A DNA stretch of 64,000 nt from Cyanobium sp. FGCU6 (GCA_024958655.1 JANWUR010000006.1:116159-180158), one strand, 5' to 3'. Positions 42,080 through 52,593 are shown, numbered from the stretch's first letter. A program made the numbers and translations. The notes: a model not told the origin generated them from the sequence alone.

Positions 42080-43783
42080 TCAGGCCACGACGACACTGTT
42101 GCGCCCCCTTGTCTTGGCGGCATCCAGCTGGTTATCCACCCGGAGCAGCCATTCATCCTCCGGTTCGCCGGACCGGCGCTCGGCCACGCCGAAGCTGCAG
42201 GTGACAGTGCCGACCGGATCGAAGGGAGTGGCGCTGATCGCCTTCTGCAGTTTGCGGGCCAGCGCTCCGGCGGCGGTGGCATCACTGCAGGGCAGCAGGA
42301 TCAGGAATTCCTCGCCGCCCCAGCGTCCGAAGCCATCGCTGCGGCGCAGCTGCATGCGGATGCGACGGCAGAACTCACGCAGCACCTCATCGCCGCTGAC
42401 ATGCCCGAAGCGGTCGTTGATCGTTTTGAAGTGATCCAGGTCGCAGAGAATCAGGCTCAGTGGCTCTCCGTAGCGTTCCGAGCGGGCGATGGCCTGCTGG
42501 ATCTGGGATTCCAGGTGACCCCGGTTCCACAGACCCGTCAGCCAATCGGTGATCGCCAGCTGCTCGAGCTGCTGATTCGCCTTCAGGAGCTGCTGCTCGA
42601 AGTCCTTGCGTTCGCTGATGTCGCGGCTGATGCCCAGCAGCTTCTCGAAACGCCCCTGGGCGTCGATCACCGGCAGGGCGATCACCTCCGCCCAGATCGT
42701 CGTGCCATCGCGGCAGAGGTAGTCCAGCTCGCCGCGGAACGAGGGCGCCGGTCGGCCCTTGGCGGTGTCGTCCAGCAGCTCGCGGAAGAAGCGACGGAAC
42801 CGCTCCTGCGACTCGGGGGGATGCATCTGCTCGAGCGGCTGCGCCATCGCTTCCTCCGGCGTGAAGCCGCGCAGCAGTTCGATCGATGGACTCACGTAGC
42901 TGATGGTGCCATCAGGGTCCATCGTCCAGATCACATCCCGGGCGTTCTCGGCCAGCAGGCGATAGCGCTCTTCGCTGATGCGCAGCTCTTCGCGGAGTCG
43001 ATGCTGGGCGCTGATGTTGCGCGTCGTGCCGACGATTTCGACGAACCGGCCCTGCTCATCGAACAGGCTCGTTGCCCTCACCTCCGTGCGGACGGTGGTG
43101 CCGTCCTTGCAGATTTCCTCCAACTCCGCCTCGAACGACACGGGACGCCCCTCCTGAGCAGCCCGGCGCGCCTGCTCCAGGCCGGCGACAACGAAGCGGA
43201 ACGACTCGGGGGTGAAATTCGCCTCGAGGGGCATCGCCATCACCTCGTCAGGGGTGAAGCCGCGCAGGCGTTGGACCGAAGGGCTCAGGAAGGTGAATCG
43301 ACCCTCGAGATCGATGGACCACACGACATCGAGGACGTTGTCGGCCAGCAGCCGGTAGTGATGGTCGTGATCCGCCAGGGCCTGCCGCTGACGTACGGCC
43401 TCGGTGTTGTTCACGATCTGCACGATGACCAGGCCGTCGGCGCCGCGGCGCAGGCAGGACATCGAGACCTGGCCCCAGATCGGCTGGCCGTCGACGTGCA
43501 GGTAGCGCAGCTCGCGCTGGAAAGCCTCCCGTTCGCCGCTGACGATCTCCGCGACCCGCTGCAGGTTCTCTGCGAGGTCATCGGGGTGGGTGACCTCCTG
43601 CAGCGACAGCCCGCGCAGCTCCGCCTCGTCGCGGCCCAGCATGTGGCAGAGGGCCGGATTGACCTCCAGGAAGCGGCCTTCTGCGTTAAGGAGGGCCGTG
43701 CCGATGGCGGCGTGGCTCATCGCCTGCTGCAACAGTCCCTGATCGCTCAGGGCTTCCGGTTCTTGAGGTTGGGAAGCGGCCAA
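42080..43783 (-). CDS. PAS-domain diguanylate cyclase
   Basis: Three PAS/PAC repeats and GGDEF domain (LSLILCDLDHFKTINDRFGHVSGDEVL, RWGGEEFLILLP). Confidence 0.95.
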   Translation of the reverse strand: MAASQPQEPEALSDQGLLQQAMSHAAIGTALLNAEGRFLEVNPALCHMLGRDEAELRGLSLQEVTHPDDLAENLQRVAEIVSGEREAFQRELRYLHVDGQPIWGQVSMSCLRRGADGLVIVQIVNNTEAVRQRQALADHDHHYRLLADNVLDVVWSIDLEGRFTFLSPSVQRLRGFTPDEVMAMPLEANFTPESFRFVVAGLEQARRAAQEGRPVSFEAELEEICKDGTTVRTEVRATSLFDEQGRFVEIVGTTRNISAQHRLREELRISEERYRLLAENARDVIWTMDPDGTISYVSPSIELLRGFTPEEAMAQPLEQMHPPESQERFRRFFRELLDDTAKGRPAPSFRGELDYLCRDGTTIWAEVIALPVIDAQGRFEKLLGISRDISERKDFEQQLLKANQQLEQLAITDWLTGLWNRGHLESQIQQAIARSERYGEPLSLILCDLDHFKTINDRFGHVSGDEVLREFCRRIRMQLRRSDGFGRWGGEEFLILLPCSDATAAGALARKLQKAISATPFDPVGTVTCSFGVAERRSGEPEDEWLLRVDNQLDAAKTRGRNSVVVA

Positions 43784-43832
43784 GCGACAACGGCGAAAAG
43801 CCTCTGGAAGGCTAGGTAGGGGAGCAGCGGAG

Positions 43833-44876
43833 GTGGGCTCGTGTGCGAAGACGCTTCCTGCCGCCGGTGTGAGCCGTCTGCCCGTCAGCCCACCCCCGCT
43901 GATCAGGACTTCCTGGTCTGGCCACCCCGGATCTACCGATCGGCCGCTGACGCGTACAACATTGAGTCAGCTCAATGCCGCCCTGATTCCCTTGCACCTG
44001 AGCATCGGTTGCCAGCTTGATCTGCGCTGTGAGCCCGCCACCCCTCTGCTGGCGCTGGTGCATGTGCACAGCAGCCTGGCGCCGGATCTCGACGGGCCTG
44101 AGCGGCTGCAGATGCTGCCGGATCGCAGCTACGAGGTGCTCACCGATCAGGCGGGGAATCGCTGGTGCCGCCTTCTGGCCGCCTCGGGCAGCACCAGCCT
44201 CACCTATACCGCCACGATCGAGGTTCCGGACCGCACCGATCCGGTGCTCCCCCATGTGCGTCCGTGTCCGATCCAGGCCCTGCCGATCGACGCCTACCGC
44301 TTCCTCAACGCCAGCACTTACTGCGATACGGAGGTATTGATGGAGCTCGCCTGGAGCACCTTCGCGGGGATCACCCCCGGCTGGCCCCTGGTGCAGGCCA
44401 TCTGCGACTGGGTGCATGAGCGGATCCGCTTTGACTACAGCGCCTCACGACCACATCAGAGCGCCAGCCAGTCCGTCGCTGCCGGTGCGGGGGTCTGCCG
44501 CGACTACGCCCACCTGGCCATCACTCTCTGCCGCTGCCTCAACATCCCCGCCCGCTACTGCACCGGCTATCTGGGCTACACCGGCATCGCCCGCGGGGAG
44601 GCACCGGTGGATTTCTCCGCCTGGTTCGAGGTGTTCCTGCAGGATCGCTGGTTCGTGTTCGATGCCCGCCACAACATCCCGCGCTGCGGCAGGGTACTGA
44701 TCGGGCGTGGCCGCGACGCCGCCGATGTGCCCTTCCTGCGCTCCTTCGGGGCCCATCAGCTGAGCGGCTTCCAGGTGATCACCGAGGAGATCGATGCTTC
44801 TGCCGTTGTGGACGCCACAGGCGATGGGGATGGCCGCCTGTCTTCCCTGGCCGGGCCCATGGTGGCCGCGGGATAG
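43833..44876 (+). CDS. Transglutaminase family protein (start uncertain; TTG 43962 also possible)
   Basis: Bacterial transglutaminase-like core AAGAGVCRDYAHLAITLCRCLNIPARYCTGYLG, DFSAWFEVFLQDRWFVFDARHN. Confidence 0.9.
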   Translation: MGSCAKTLPAAGVSRLPVSPPPLIRTSWSGHPGSTDRPLTRTTLSQLNAALIPLHLSIGCQLDLRCEPATPLLALVHVHSSLAPDLDGPERLQMLPDRSYEVLTDQAGNRWCRLLAASGSTSLTYTATIEVPDRTDPVLPHVRPCPIQALPIDAYRFLNASTYCDTEVLMELAWSTFAGITPGWPLVQAICDWVHERIRFDYSASRPHQSASQSVAAGAGVCRDYAHLAITLCRCLNIPARYCTGYLGYTGIARGEAPVDFSAWFEVFLQDRWFVFDARHNIPRCGRVLIGRGRDAADVPFLRSFGAHQLSGFQVITEEIDASAVVDATGDGDGRLSSLAGPMVAAG

Positions 44877-44900
44877 AGGGCGTGCCGCTGGGCCCCTGCC

Positions 44901-45566
44901 TTACCAGGGCAGCAGCTCGCCGTTGGCATGCCAGAAGCTGCCGGAGTTCTCCAGGGTGAGGCCGTCGATCCGCGCCAGCAGCCCCCGCACCGAGTCCTCG
45001 GGGCTGATCCCCTGGGGGTTGAAGCCGATCATCCGGGTCCGCACCAGGCCGGGGTGCAGGATCGCCACGGCGATGCCGCGGGGCTTCAGGTCGATCGACA
45101 GCGACTTGCCCGCCATCGACAGCGCCACCTTCGACATCCGGTAGCCATAGGAGCCGCCGGAGCTGTTGTCGTCGATCGAGCCCATGCGGCTGGTCATCAG
45201 CGCCAGCTTCGATCCGCGGTGCAGCAGCGGCAGCAGGGCCTGGGTGAGCCGCAGAGGGCCGAGGGCATTCACCTCGAACTGGCGGCGCACGCTGTCGAGA
45301 TCCAGAGTCTCGAGGCTGTTGTTCTCCAGGATGCCGGCGTTGTGAATCAGCAGATCGATCGGCTGTCCGTCGAGCCGCTGCGCCAGATCCGCGATGGCCT
45401 CCGCGTCCGTGAGATCCACGCCCGCTTCGATCCGCACCCCGAGAGACTCCAGGTCGCGTGACGGCTCCCGGCAGACGGCGATCACCGTGTCGCCGCGCTG
45501 CTGCAGCTGGCGGCAGTATTCGAAGCCGATGCCCCGGTTGGCGCCGGTGACGAGAACGGTGGCCAT
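44901..45566 (-). CDS. SDR family NAD(P)-dependent oxidoreductase
   Basis: MATVLVTGANRGIGFEYCRQL, LLIHNAGILENN, YGYRMSKVALSMAGKSL. Confidence 0.9.
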   Translation of the reverse strand: MATVLVTGANRGIGFEYCRQLQQRGDTVIAVCREPSRDLESLGVRIEAGVDLTDAEAIADLAQRLDGQPIDLLIHNAGILENNSLETLDLDSVRRQFEVNALGPLRLTQALLPLLHRGSKLALMTSRMGSIDDNSSGGSYGYRMSKVALSMAGKSLSIDLKPRGIAVAILHPGLVRTRMIGFNPQGISPEDSVRGLLARIDGLTLENSGSFWHANGELLPW

Positions 45567-45662
45567 GAGGATCAGGAGGCTGTCGCCATTGTTGCGGCGG
45601 CAGCCCCTCCGCTGACGCGCCTCGCCACCCTCCATAGGCTGAGCCTTCACGGGATCCAGGGC

Positions 45663-48572
45663 ATGGGCGATCAGGGCGAGCGGATCCTGCTGATGGCGGC
45701 CTACCAGGCGATCGCCCCCGCCACGGCCGACTTTGATCGCCTGGCCGCGCTGGTGAGGCAGGGCAAGGTCGGCAGCGAGGGGCTGATCCTCGTGAGCCAC
45801 GACGCGCAAGGACAGGTGAGCGTGCGCGAGACCGGCGATCACCTCGGTCGGCGCGGCATGGGCTGGGGGGGTGGCGTGGGCCTGCTGGTGGGGCTGTTCG
45901 CCCCCCACCTGCTGGCTTCGGTGGTGGTAGGGGCCGCCGCCGGCGCCCTGATCGCCCGCTTCGCCCGTCAGCGGCTCGAGAGCGGCATCGAGCGCGAGCT
46001 GGGCGAGCGCCTGCCCGCTGGTGGCGCGGCGTTCCTGGCGATCGTGAACGCATCCGATCGGCTGGCGGCCGAGCAGGCCCTGGCCGATTCAGCGGCGAAG
46101 TCGGTGGCGGCACTCGACGGCGCCGGTCTGCTGGGGCTGCGCCGGGCGCTGGAGGAGGCCGGCGGCAAGTTCAACCCCGACCGCACGGTGCTGCCGATCG
46201 CCGATCGCAGCTTCGGTGGCACCGCGGGGCGCACCCTCGATCAGTCGGTTCCCGACTGGGCGATGATCCCCGGCCCCAGGGCCCCCGACGGGGCGCCGAA
46301 CGTGCTGGTGGTGCTGATCGATGACGCCGGCTTCGGTGGGCCGAGCACCTTCGGCGGCGGCATCGACACCCCCACCCTCAGCCGGGTGCAGCAGCAGGGG
46401 CTCACCTACAACCATTTCCACGTGACGGCCGTGTGCTCGCCCACCCGCGCGGCGATGCTCACCGGCCGCAACCACCACCGGGTGGGTTTCGGTTCGATCG
46501 CCGAGTACCCGGGCCCCTTCCCCGGCTACACCGCCGCCCGGCCGCGCAGCTGCACCGCCCTGCCCCGCATCCTGCAGGAGAACGGCTACGTCACCGGCGG
46601 CTTCGGCAAGTGGCATCTCACCCCCGACAACGTGCAGGGTGCCGCCGGGCCGTTCGATCACTGGCCCCAGTCGTGGGGGTTCGACCACTGGTGGGGCTTC
46701 CTCAGCGGCGCCGCCGGCCAGTACGACCCGATCATCACCCAGGACAACGGCGTGCTGGGGGTGCCGGCGGGCAGGGACGGCCAGCCCTACTACTTCCCCG
46801 ACGATCTCACAGACCAGGCGGTGGAGTGGCTGCACGCCGTGCGGGCCCAGGACGCCCGGAAGCCCTGGTTCCTGTACTACTCCACGGGTTGCAGCCATGC
46901 GCCCCACCATGTGCCCAGGGACTGGGCCGACAGGTACAGGGGCCGCTTCGACGAAGGCTGGGACGTCTACCGGCAGAGAACGCTGGAGCGCCAGAAGCAG
47001 CTGGGCATCGTGCCGCCCGACACCCAGCTGACCGAGCGCCCCGAGCTCTTCCCCGCCTGGGATTCGCTCAGCGACAACCAGAAGAAGCTCTACGCCCGCC
47101 AGATGGAGGTGTTCGCCGGCTACTCGGAGAACGCCGACTGGAACGTGGGGCGCCTGCTCGATGCGATCGAGGCGATGGGCGATCTGGAGAACACCCTGGT
47201 GGTCTACGTGTGGGGCGACAACGGCGCCAGCATGGAGGGCACGATCACCGGTTCCTTCAACGAGACCACCTTCCTCAACGGCGTGGTGCTCGACGCCGAC
47301 CAGCAGCTGAAGCTGATCAACGACTACGGCGGCATCGAGGAACTCGGCGGCGAGCACACCGCTCCCCACTTCGCCTCGGCCTGGGCCCACGCCAGCAACA
47401 CCCCCTTCCAGTGGGGCAAGCAGATGGCCAGCCATCTGGGCGGGGCGCGCGATCCGATGGTGATCGCCTGGCCGAAGCGGATCCCGGCCGGCGGCGGCCT
47501 CCGCTCCCAGTTCAGCCACTGCATCGATCTGGCGCCCACGATCCTTGAGGCGATCGGCCTGCCGGAGCCGAAGCGGGTGGATGGGATCGAGCAGGAGCCG
47601 ATGGATGGCACCAGCTTCCTGTACACCTTTGCCGATGCCGCCGCCCCCGAGCGCCACACGATCCAGTACTTCGAGATGTTCGGCAGCCGGGCCCTCTACA
47701 AGGACGGCTGGTGGGCCTGCACCCGCCTCGACAAGGCCCCCTGGGACTTCTCGCCCGAAACGCTGAAGCGCTTCGCTCCGGGCGTCTACGACCCGGAACG
47801 CGACGATGTCTGGGAGCTCTACTACCTCCCCGACGACTTCAGCCAGGCCCGCAACCTGGTGGCCGACCACCCGGACAAGCTGACGGAGCTGAAGGAACTG
47901 TGGTGGCAGGAGGCCGAGCGCAACCGGGTGCTGCCCCTGCTGGGGGGCCTGTCGCTCTTCTTCGGCATGCTGCCGCCCCTGCCCACCGTCAGCCGCTTCG
48001 CCTTCGCCGGCGATGTGCAGAACATCCAGCGGGGCATGGTGCCGCGGGTTTACGGGCGCTCCTACGCGATCGAGGCCAGACTCACGGTGCCCGAGGGCGG
48101 TGCGCAGGGGGTGATCGTGGCCAATGCCGACTTCATCGGTGGCTTCGGCCTCTGGGTGGATGAGCACGGCCTGCTGCATCACACCTATTCCTTCCTGGGG
48201 ATGGAGACCTACCGGCAGACCTCAACCGAACCCCTCCCCACCGGCGCCGTGACGGTGACGATGAAGTTCAAGGCCGATGCCGCCAGGCCCGGCACCGGCG
48301 GCCAGGTGACCCTGCTCGTCAACGGCCGGGCGATCGGCGAGGGCCGGATGCCGCGCACGGTGCCGATCGCCTTCTCCACCTACGCCGGCATGGACATCGG
48401 CCGCGACAACGGGCTGGTGGTGGATCGCCAGTACGAGGCCAAGGCTCCCTACGCCTTCACCGGCACCGTCCACCAGGTGGTCTTCGACCTCGATCCCCAT
48501 ACCCATGGCGAGGCGCAGGCGTTGCACGAGCAGGCGGCCATGGCCCAGGTGGGCCGGGGGGCGGCAGGCTGA
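45663..48572 (+). CDS. Arylsulfatase with N-terminal DUF1269-like membrane region
   Basis: Sulfatase signature CSPTRAAMLTGRNHHRVG, FGKWHLTP; N-terminal region with glycine-rich TM stretch. Confidence 0.9.
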   Translation: MGDQGERILLMAAYQAIAPATADFDRLAALVRQGKVGSEGLILVSHDAQGQVSVRETGDHLGRRGMGWGGGVGLLVGLFAPHLLASVVVGAAAGALIARFARQRLESGIERELGERLPAGGAAFLAIVNASDRLAAEQALADSAAKSVAALDGAGLLGLRRALEEAGGKFNPDRTVLPIADRSFGGTAGRTLDQSVPDWAMIPGPRAPDGAPNVLVVLIDDAGFGGPSTFGGGIDTPTLSRVQQQGLTYNHFHVTAVCSPTRAAMLTGRNHHRVGFGSIAEYPGPFPGYTAARPRSCTALPRILQENGYVTGGFGKWHLTPDNVQGAAGPFDHWPQSWGFDHWWGFLSGAAGQYDPIITQDNGVLGVPAGRDGQPYYFPDDLTDQAVEWLHAVRAQDARKPWFLYYSTGCSHAPHHVPRDWADRYRGRFDEGWDVYRQRTLERQKQLGIVPPDTQLTERPELFPAWDSLSDNQKKLYARQMEVFAGYSENADWNVGRLLDAIEAMGDLENTLVVYVWGDNGASMEGTITGSFNETTFLNGVVLDADQQLKLINDYGGIEELGGEHTAPHFASAWAHASNTPFQWGKQMASHLGGARDPMVIAWPKRIPAGGGLRSQFSHCIDLAPTILEAIGLPEPKRVDGIEQEPMDGTSFLYTFADAAAPERHTIQYFEMFGSRALYKDGWWACTRLDKAPWDFSPETLKRFAPGVYDPERDDVWELYYLPDDFSQARNLVADHPDKLTELKELWWQEAERNRVLPLLGGLSLFFGMLPPLPTVSRFAFAGDVQNIQRGMVPRVYGRSYAIEARLTVPEGGAQGVIVANADFIGGFGLWVDEHGLLHHTYSFLGMETYRQTSTEPLPTGAVTVTMKFKADAARPGTGGQVTLLVNGRAIGEGRMPRTVPIAFSTYAGMDIGRDNGLVVDRQYEAKAPYAFTGTVHQVVFDLDPHTHGEAQALHEQAAMAQVGRGAAG

Positions 48573-48934
48573 TGGCCACTCCCCTGCGCCGCAATCTGAT
48601 CCTGCTGGCGGTGCTGGCGGCCGCCGCCGCGGCAGTGGCCCTCACCGTGCGCTGGCAGCAGCAGGTGCGCGATGAGCACATCGCCGCCTGCCGCCAGCAG
48701 CGCAGCGCGATCGCCAAGGTCCGCCGCGACAGCTTCGACGCCCAGCTGGCGAGGATGCGCAAGATGCGCCTCAACCCCGAACAGGCGGCGACCCTGCGGC
48801 GTGTCGAACCCGAGGCCTTTGCGCGCTATGCCCAGGCCTTCGGCGAGCAGGTGGATCGGGTGGCCCAGGCGGCCGATCAGCTGGCGGCCCAGGTGGACGC
48901 CTACCGCACCAAGAACTGCCTGGCGGTGGAGTAG
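48572..48934 (+). CDS. Hypothetical single-pass membrane protein
   Basis: 120 aa, N-terminal TM (NLILLAVLAAAAAAVALTV); start overlaps sulfatase stop. Confidence 0.6.
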   Translation: MATPLRRNLILLAVLAAAAAAVALTVRWQQQVRDEHIAACRQQRSAIAKVRRDSFDAQLARMRKMRLNPEQAATLRRVEPEAFARYAQAFGEQVDRVAQAADQLAAQVDAYRTKNCLAVE

Positions 48935-48947
48935 CCGCGCGCGGGCC

Positions 48948-49988
48948 TCAGCCCTGCCGGTAGCGGCGCGAGAACGCCGTGCTCAGGGCGGCTGTCGCCT
49001 GTTCCGGCAGCCCCCGCGCCAGCGTGGCGAGCAGCCGGTTCACCCCGCCGGGCACCACCACCGTGCGGGAGCCGTCGAGGGCGGCGAGGGTGCGGCGGGC
49101 CAGCTCGTCGGCGTCCATCCAGAGCAGACCCGGCAACCGCTCGCGGATCCGCTCCTCCACCCCCAGCACCGCGTGGAACTCGCTGCGCACGTAGCCCGGG
49201 CACAGCGCCATCACCCGCACCCCGCGCTGGCGGTTCTCGAGCGCCAGCGACTGGGAGAAGTGGATCAGGAAGGCCTTGCAGGCCGCGTAGAGCGTGCTGC
49301 CCGGCAGGCCCGGTACCAGCCCCGCCAGCGAGGCCACGTTCACGATCCGGCCGCTGCCCGCCCGCTGCATCGCCGGCAGCAGGGCATGGCAGAGCTCGGC
49401 GCAGGCCACCACCATCAGCTGCAGCATCGCTGCCGCCTCCGCCCACGCCACCTGCTCATAGGTGCCGCGCAGGCCGAAGCCGGCGTTGTTCACCAGCGTG
49501 TGCACCGCCACGCCCCGCCGCTCCAGCTGCTCCAGCAGCGCCGTCGCGCCCCCCGGCCGGGCCAGGTCGGCGTCAATCGTCTGCACGGCGATGCCATGGC
49601 GGGCCGTGAGCTCCGCCGCCAGCGCCTCCAGCCGCTGCCGCCGCCGTGCCGTCAGCACCAGAGGCGCCTCGCCGCCGGCCAGGCTGGGCGCCAGCTCCCG
49701 GGCCAGGGCGGCGCCGATGCCGCTGGAGGCGCCGGTGATCAGCACGGCGCCCCGCCCCGGCTCCAGCGCCGGCGGTTCCGAAGGTTGCCGCGCCACCGCC
49801 CCGTCCGCCTCCCCGCCGATCCGCTCCGCCAGCGCCAGGCAGCGGTCCATCTCCTGCCACAGCAGCTCCCGCCGCTCCGCGCTCACCCCAAAGGAGCGGT
49901 GGTGCAGATCGCGGCCCAGGTAACGCAGGGCATCGGCGACGCGGCGGCGGTCGTCGGCATCAAGGGCGGGATCGGCAGGGGCGGGCAT
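48948..49988 (-). CDS. SDR family oxidoreductase with N-terminal extension
   Basis: VLITGASSGIGAALARELA, LVNNAGFGLRGTY, TLYAACKAFLIHFSQSLA; about 85-aa N-terminal extension. Confidence 0.88.
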   Translation of the reverse strand: MPAPADPALDADDRRRVADALRYLGRDLHHRSFGVSAERRELLWQEMDRCLALAERIGGEADGAVARQPSEPPALEPGRGAVLITGASSGIGAALARELAPSLAGGEAPLVLTARRRQRLEALAAELTARHGIAVQTIDADLARPGGATALLEQLERRGVAVHTLVNNAGFGLRGTYEQVAWAEAAAMLQLMVVACAELCHALLPAMQRAGSGRIVNVASLAGLVPGLPGSTLYAACKAFLIHFSQSLALENRQRGVRVMALCPGYVRSEFHAVLGVEERIRERLPGLLWMDADELARRTLAALDGSRTVVVPGGVNRLLATLARGLPEQATAALSTAFSRRYRQG

Positions 49989-50044
49989 GGGGAGCGGCGG
50001 ATGGGAGTCGCCGGTGGGGATGGCCTGCCTTCCACAATGCCGGC

Positions 50045-51031
50045 ATGAACCAGGCCCCGCGCCGCATCCTGCTCACCGGAGCCAGTTCCGGCATCGGCCT
50101 CCAGGCGGCCCTGCAGCTCCGGTGCGCCGGCCATCGGCTCGTACTGCCCTGCCGTGATGCGGCCACCGCGGAGACCACCCTGCGCCGGCTGGCGGAGGCC
50201 GGCGGGGGACCCGAACCCCTGGCGCCGGTATGCGATCTGGCGGATCTGGAGAACGTGGAGCGCTGCGCTGCCGCACTCACGGGGCTGGGCGAGCCGATCG
50301 ACAGCCTGGTGCTCAATGCCGGCCTGCAGTACAGCGGTGCCCCCGCCCCCCAGGTGTCCTCCCAGGGCATCGAGCTCACCGTCGCGGTGAACCACCTGGC
50401 TCACCAGCTGCTGGCCCAGCGGCTGCTGCCGCTGCTGATCGCCGGCCGCGACCCGCGTCTGGTGGTGACGGCTTCGGAGGTGCATGACCCGGCCGCGGCG
50501 GGCGGCCGGGTGGGCAGCCCCGCGGGGCTCGGCGATCTCGCCGGCCTGCGCGCCGGGCTGCGACCCGCGGACGGCTTCGCGATGGTGGATGGTGTCTCGC
50601 CCTTCGAGGCCGAGAAGGCCTACAAGGACAGCAAGCTCTGCAACGTGCTGTTCGCCCGCGAGGCCGAACGGCGCCTCCGTGAGCGGGGCACGCCACTGCC
50701 GGTGATCGCCTGGAGCCCGGGGCTGGTGATCCCACGCAGCTCCGGCGGCTTCTTCCGCAACAGCCGCCGCCACAACGAATGGGGTCAGAGGCTGTTCGCC
50801 CTGGTGGCCCGCGATCTGCTGCGGCTCAGCGAGAGCGTGGAAAACGCGGGCGCCCGGCTGGCGGCCCTCGCAGCCGATCCGCTGGAGGCGTCCGGTGGCT
50901 TCACTTACTTCAGCAACCGGGTGCTCGGACCCGGCCGCCTGCGCTTCGAGGCCGTATCCCCCAGCGCCGAGGCCCTCGATGATGGCAAGGCCCGCTCCCT
51001 CTGGACCCTCAGCGAGGCCCTGCTGCGATGA
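50045..51031 (+). CDS. Light-dependent protochlorophyllide reductase-like SDR
   Basis: ILLTGASSGIGLQAALQL, LVLNAGLQYSGAPAPQVSSQGIELTVAVNHLAHQLL, EKAYKDSKLCNVLFAREAERRL, GFFRN. Confidence 0.75.
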   Translation: MNQAPRRILLTGASSGIGLQAALQLRCAGHRLVLPCRDAATAETTLRRLAEAGGGPEPLAPVCDLADLENVERCAAALTGLGEPIDSLVLNAGLQYSGAPAPQVSSQGIELTVAVNHLAHQLLAQRLLPLLIAGRDPRLVVTASEVHDPAAAGGRVGSPAGLGDLAGLRAGLRPADGFAMVDGVSPFEAEKAYKDSKLCNVLFAREAERRLRERGTPLPVIAWSPGLVIPRSSGGFFRNSRRHNEWGQRLFALVARDLLRLSESVENAGARLAALAADPLEASGGFTYFSNRVLGPGRLRFEAVSPSAEALDDGKARSLWTLSEALLR

Positions 51032-52452
51032 CCGTGCTCCCGAACGCCCCGGTGGATGTGGTGGTGGTGGGCGGGGGGCTCTCCGGCCTGGTGGCAGCCC
51101 GGACTGTCCAGGCCACCGGCCGCTCCGTGCGGCTGATCGAGGCGGCGACCCAGGTGGGGGGCCGCATGGGCGGGCAGCGGGTGCCGATCCCGGCCGAGGC
51201 CCGGACGGCCGGCTGCCGCGATCCCTGGATCGATCTCGGCGGCCAGTGGGTCGGTCCCACCCAGACCCGCGTGCTGGCCCTCCTCGATCGCTTCGACATC
51301 CGCCGCTTCGAATCGCCCCACGCCGGCGAGACCGTACTGTTCTTCGGGGACCACCGCTGCACCTTCGCCGGCTTCTTCCAGGGCTTTCCCGAGGGCCAGC
51401 CGCCCGCCGTTCCTCCCGCCGACTGGGCTGACGCGATGGCGGCCCTGGAGCGGTTCCAGGCCCTGGCGGCCCGGCTCGACGAGGGGCATCCCCACCGCCA
51501 TCCCGTCGCCGCCGAGCTCGACCGCAGCAGCTTCCAGGACTGGATCGACGCCAACACCCACACCCCTTTCGCCGCCTGGTACTTCGCCTACTTCTGCCGG
51601 GCGGTCGGCTTCCTCGGCCCGGCGGAGCCGGAGGAGGTGTCGCTGCTGCACGTGCTCTGGGGCCAGCGCACGGCCCCCCAGGCCGAGCATCCCGAACTGG
51701 AGCTGCTGCACGGTGGCGCCGGACAGCTGCCGGCCCTGCTGGCAGAGGAGCTGGGGGAGACGGCGGTGGTGACGGGCGAACCGGTGCTCGCCGTGGAGGA
51801 GGACCCGGCCGCCGCCTCCCCGTTCCCGGTCACGGTTCGCAGCGAGCGGGCCGCCCACCCCTGCCGCGCTGTGATCGTGGCGATGCCGCCGGCGATGGTG
51901 GCGCGGCTGCACTTCAGCCCCGAGCTGCCCGCCGACCGCCGCGAGCTCAATGCCGCCATGGCGATGGGGGCCTGCGCCAAGGTGCTGGTGGTGTATCAGC
52001 GGCCCTGGTGGCGGCAGCGGCGGCTGGCGGGGATCGCGATCGGCGACCGGCCCTGGGTGGAGCTCTGCGCCGACAGCTCCGATCCCGAAAACGGCTGCGG
52101 CGTGCTGGCCGCCTTCGTGGTGGGCCACCGCTACCGCCGCTGGGCGGCGTTGGACGCGGCGCAGCGGCGGCAGGCGGTGCTGGACGACCTGGCGGCCTAC
52201 CTGGGGCCGGAGGCCCTCGACCCCCTGGCGGTGGTGGAGAAGGACTGGCCGACCACCCAGTTTGTGGGCGGCGCCTTCGCCGGCTGGATGCCGCCAGGGC
52301 TCTGGAGCCGCTGCGGCGAAGCCCTGCGCCGGCCCCACGGGCGGGTGTTCTGGGCGGGCACTGAGGTGGCCGAGCGATGGCCAGGCTTCTTCGACGGCGC
52401 GGTGCGCAGCGGTGAAGAGGCCGCCGCTGCGGTGCTGGCGCGGCTCAGCTGA
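51028..52452 (+). CDS. FAD-dependent amine oxidase family protein
   Basis: VVVVGGGLSGLVAARTVQATGRSVRLIEAATQVGGRMG, GGQWVGPTQTR, C-terminal VFWAGTEVAERWPGFFDGAVRSGEEAA; 4-bp overlap with the LPOR-like gene. Confidence 0.9.
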   Translation: MTVLPNAPVDVVVVGGGLSGLVAARTVQATGRSVRLIEAATQVGGRMGGQRVPIPAEARTAGCRDPWIDLGGQWVGPTQTRVLALLDRFDIRRFESPHAGETVLFFGDHRCTFAGFFQGFPEGQPPAVPPADWADAMAALERFQALAARLDEGHPHRHPVAAELDRSSFQDWIDANTHTPFAAWYFAYFCRAVGFLGPAEPEEVSLLHVLWGQRTAPQAEHPELELLHGGAGQLPALLAEELGETAVVTGEPVLAVEEDPAAASPFPVTVRSERAAHPCRAVIVAMPPAMVARLHFSPELPADRRELNAAMAMGACAKVLVVYQRPWWRQRRLAGIAIGDRPWVELCADSSDPENGCGVLAAFVVGHRYRRWAALDAAQRRQAVLDDLAAYLGPEALDPLAVVEKDWPTTQFVGGAFAGWMPPGLWSRCGEALRRPHGRVFWAGTEVAERWPGFFDGAVRSGEEAAAAVLARLS

Positions 52453-52593
52453 AGCCTGCGTCGGCAGCCCGCATGCAGCGACCAGCCGCAGGACAACGGC
52501 GTCCCAGCTCAGCATCATGGGCGGGGCGTGCCCGACCTGTGTGGGCTGCCCGCCCGGCTTCGGCACACGTCTTCCCGCTCCCACCTCGGAACC

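Noticed and set aside
46089-48182. 697-aa minus-strand ORF opposite the arylsulfatase
   Set aside because: Compositional artefact; the sulfatase reading frame has clear motifs
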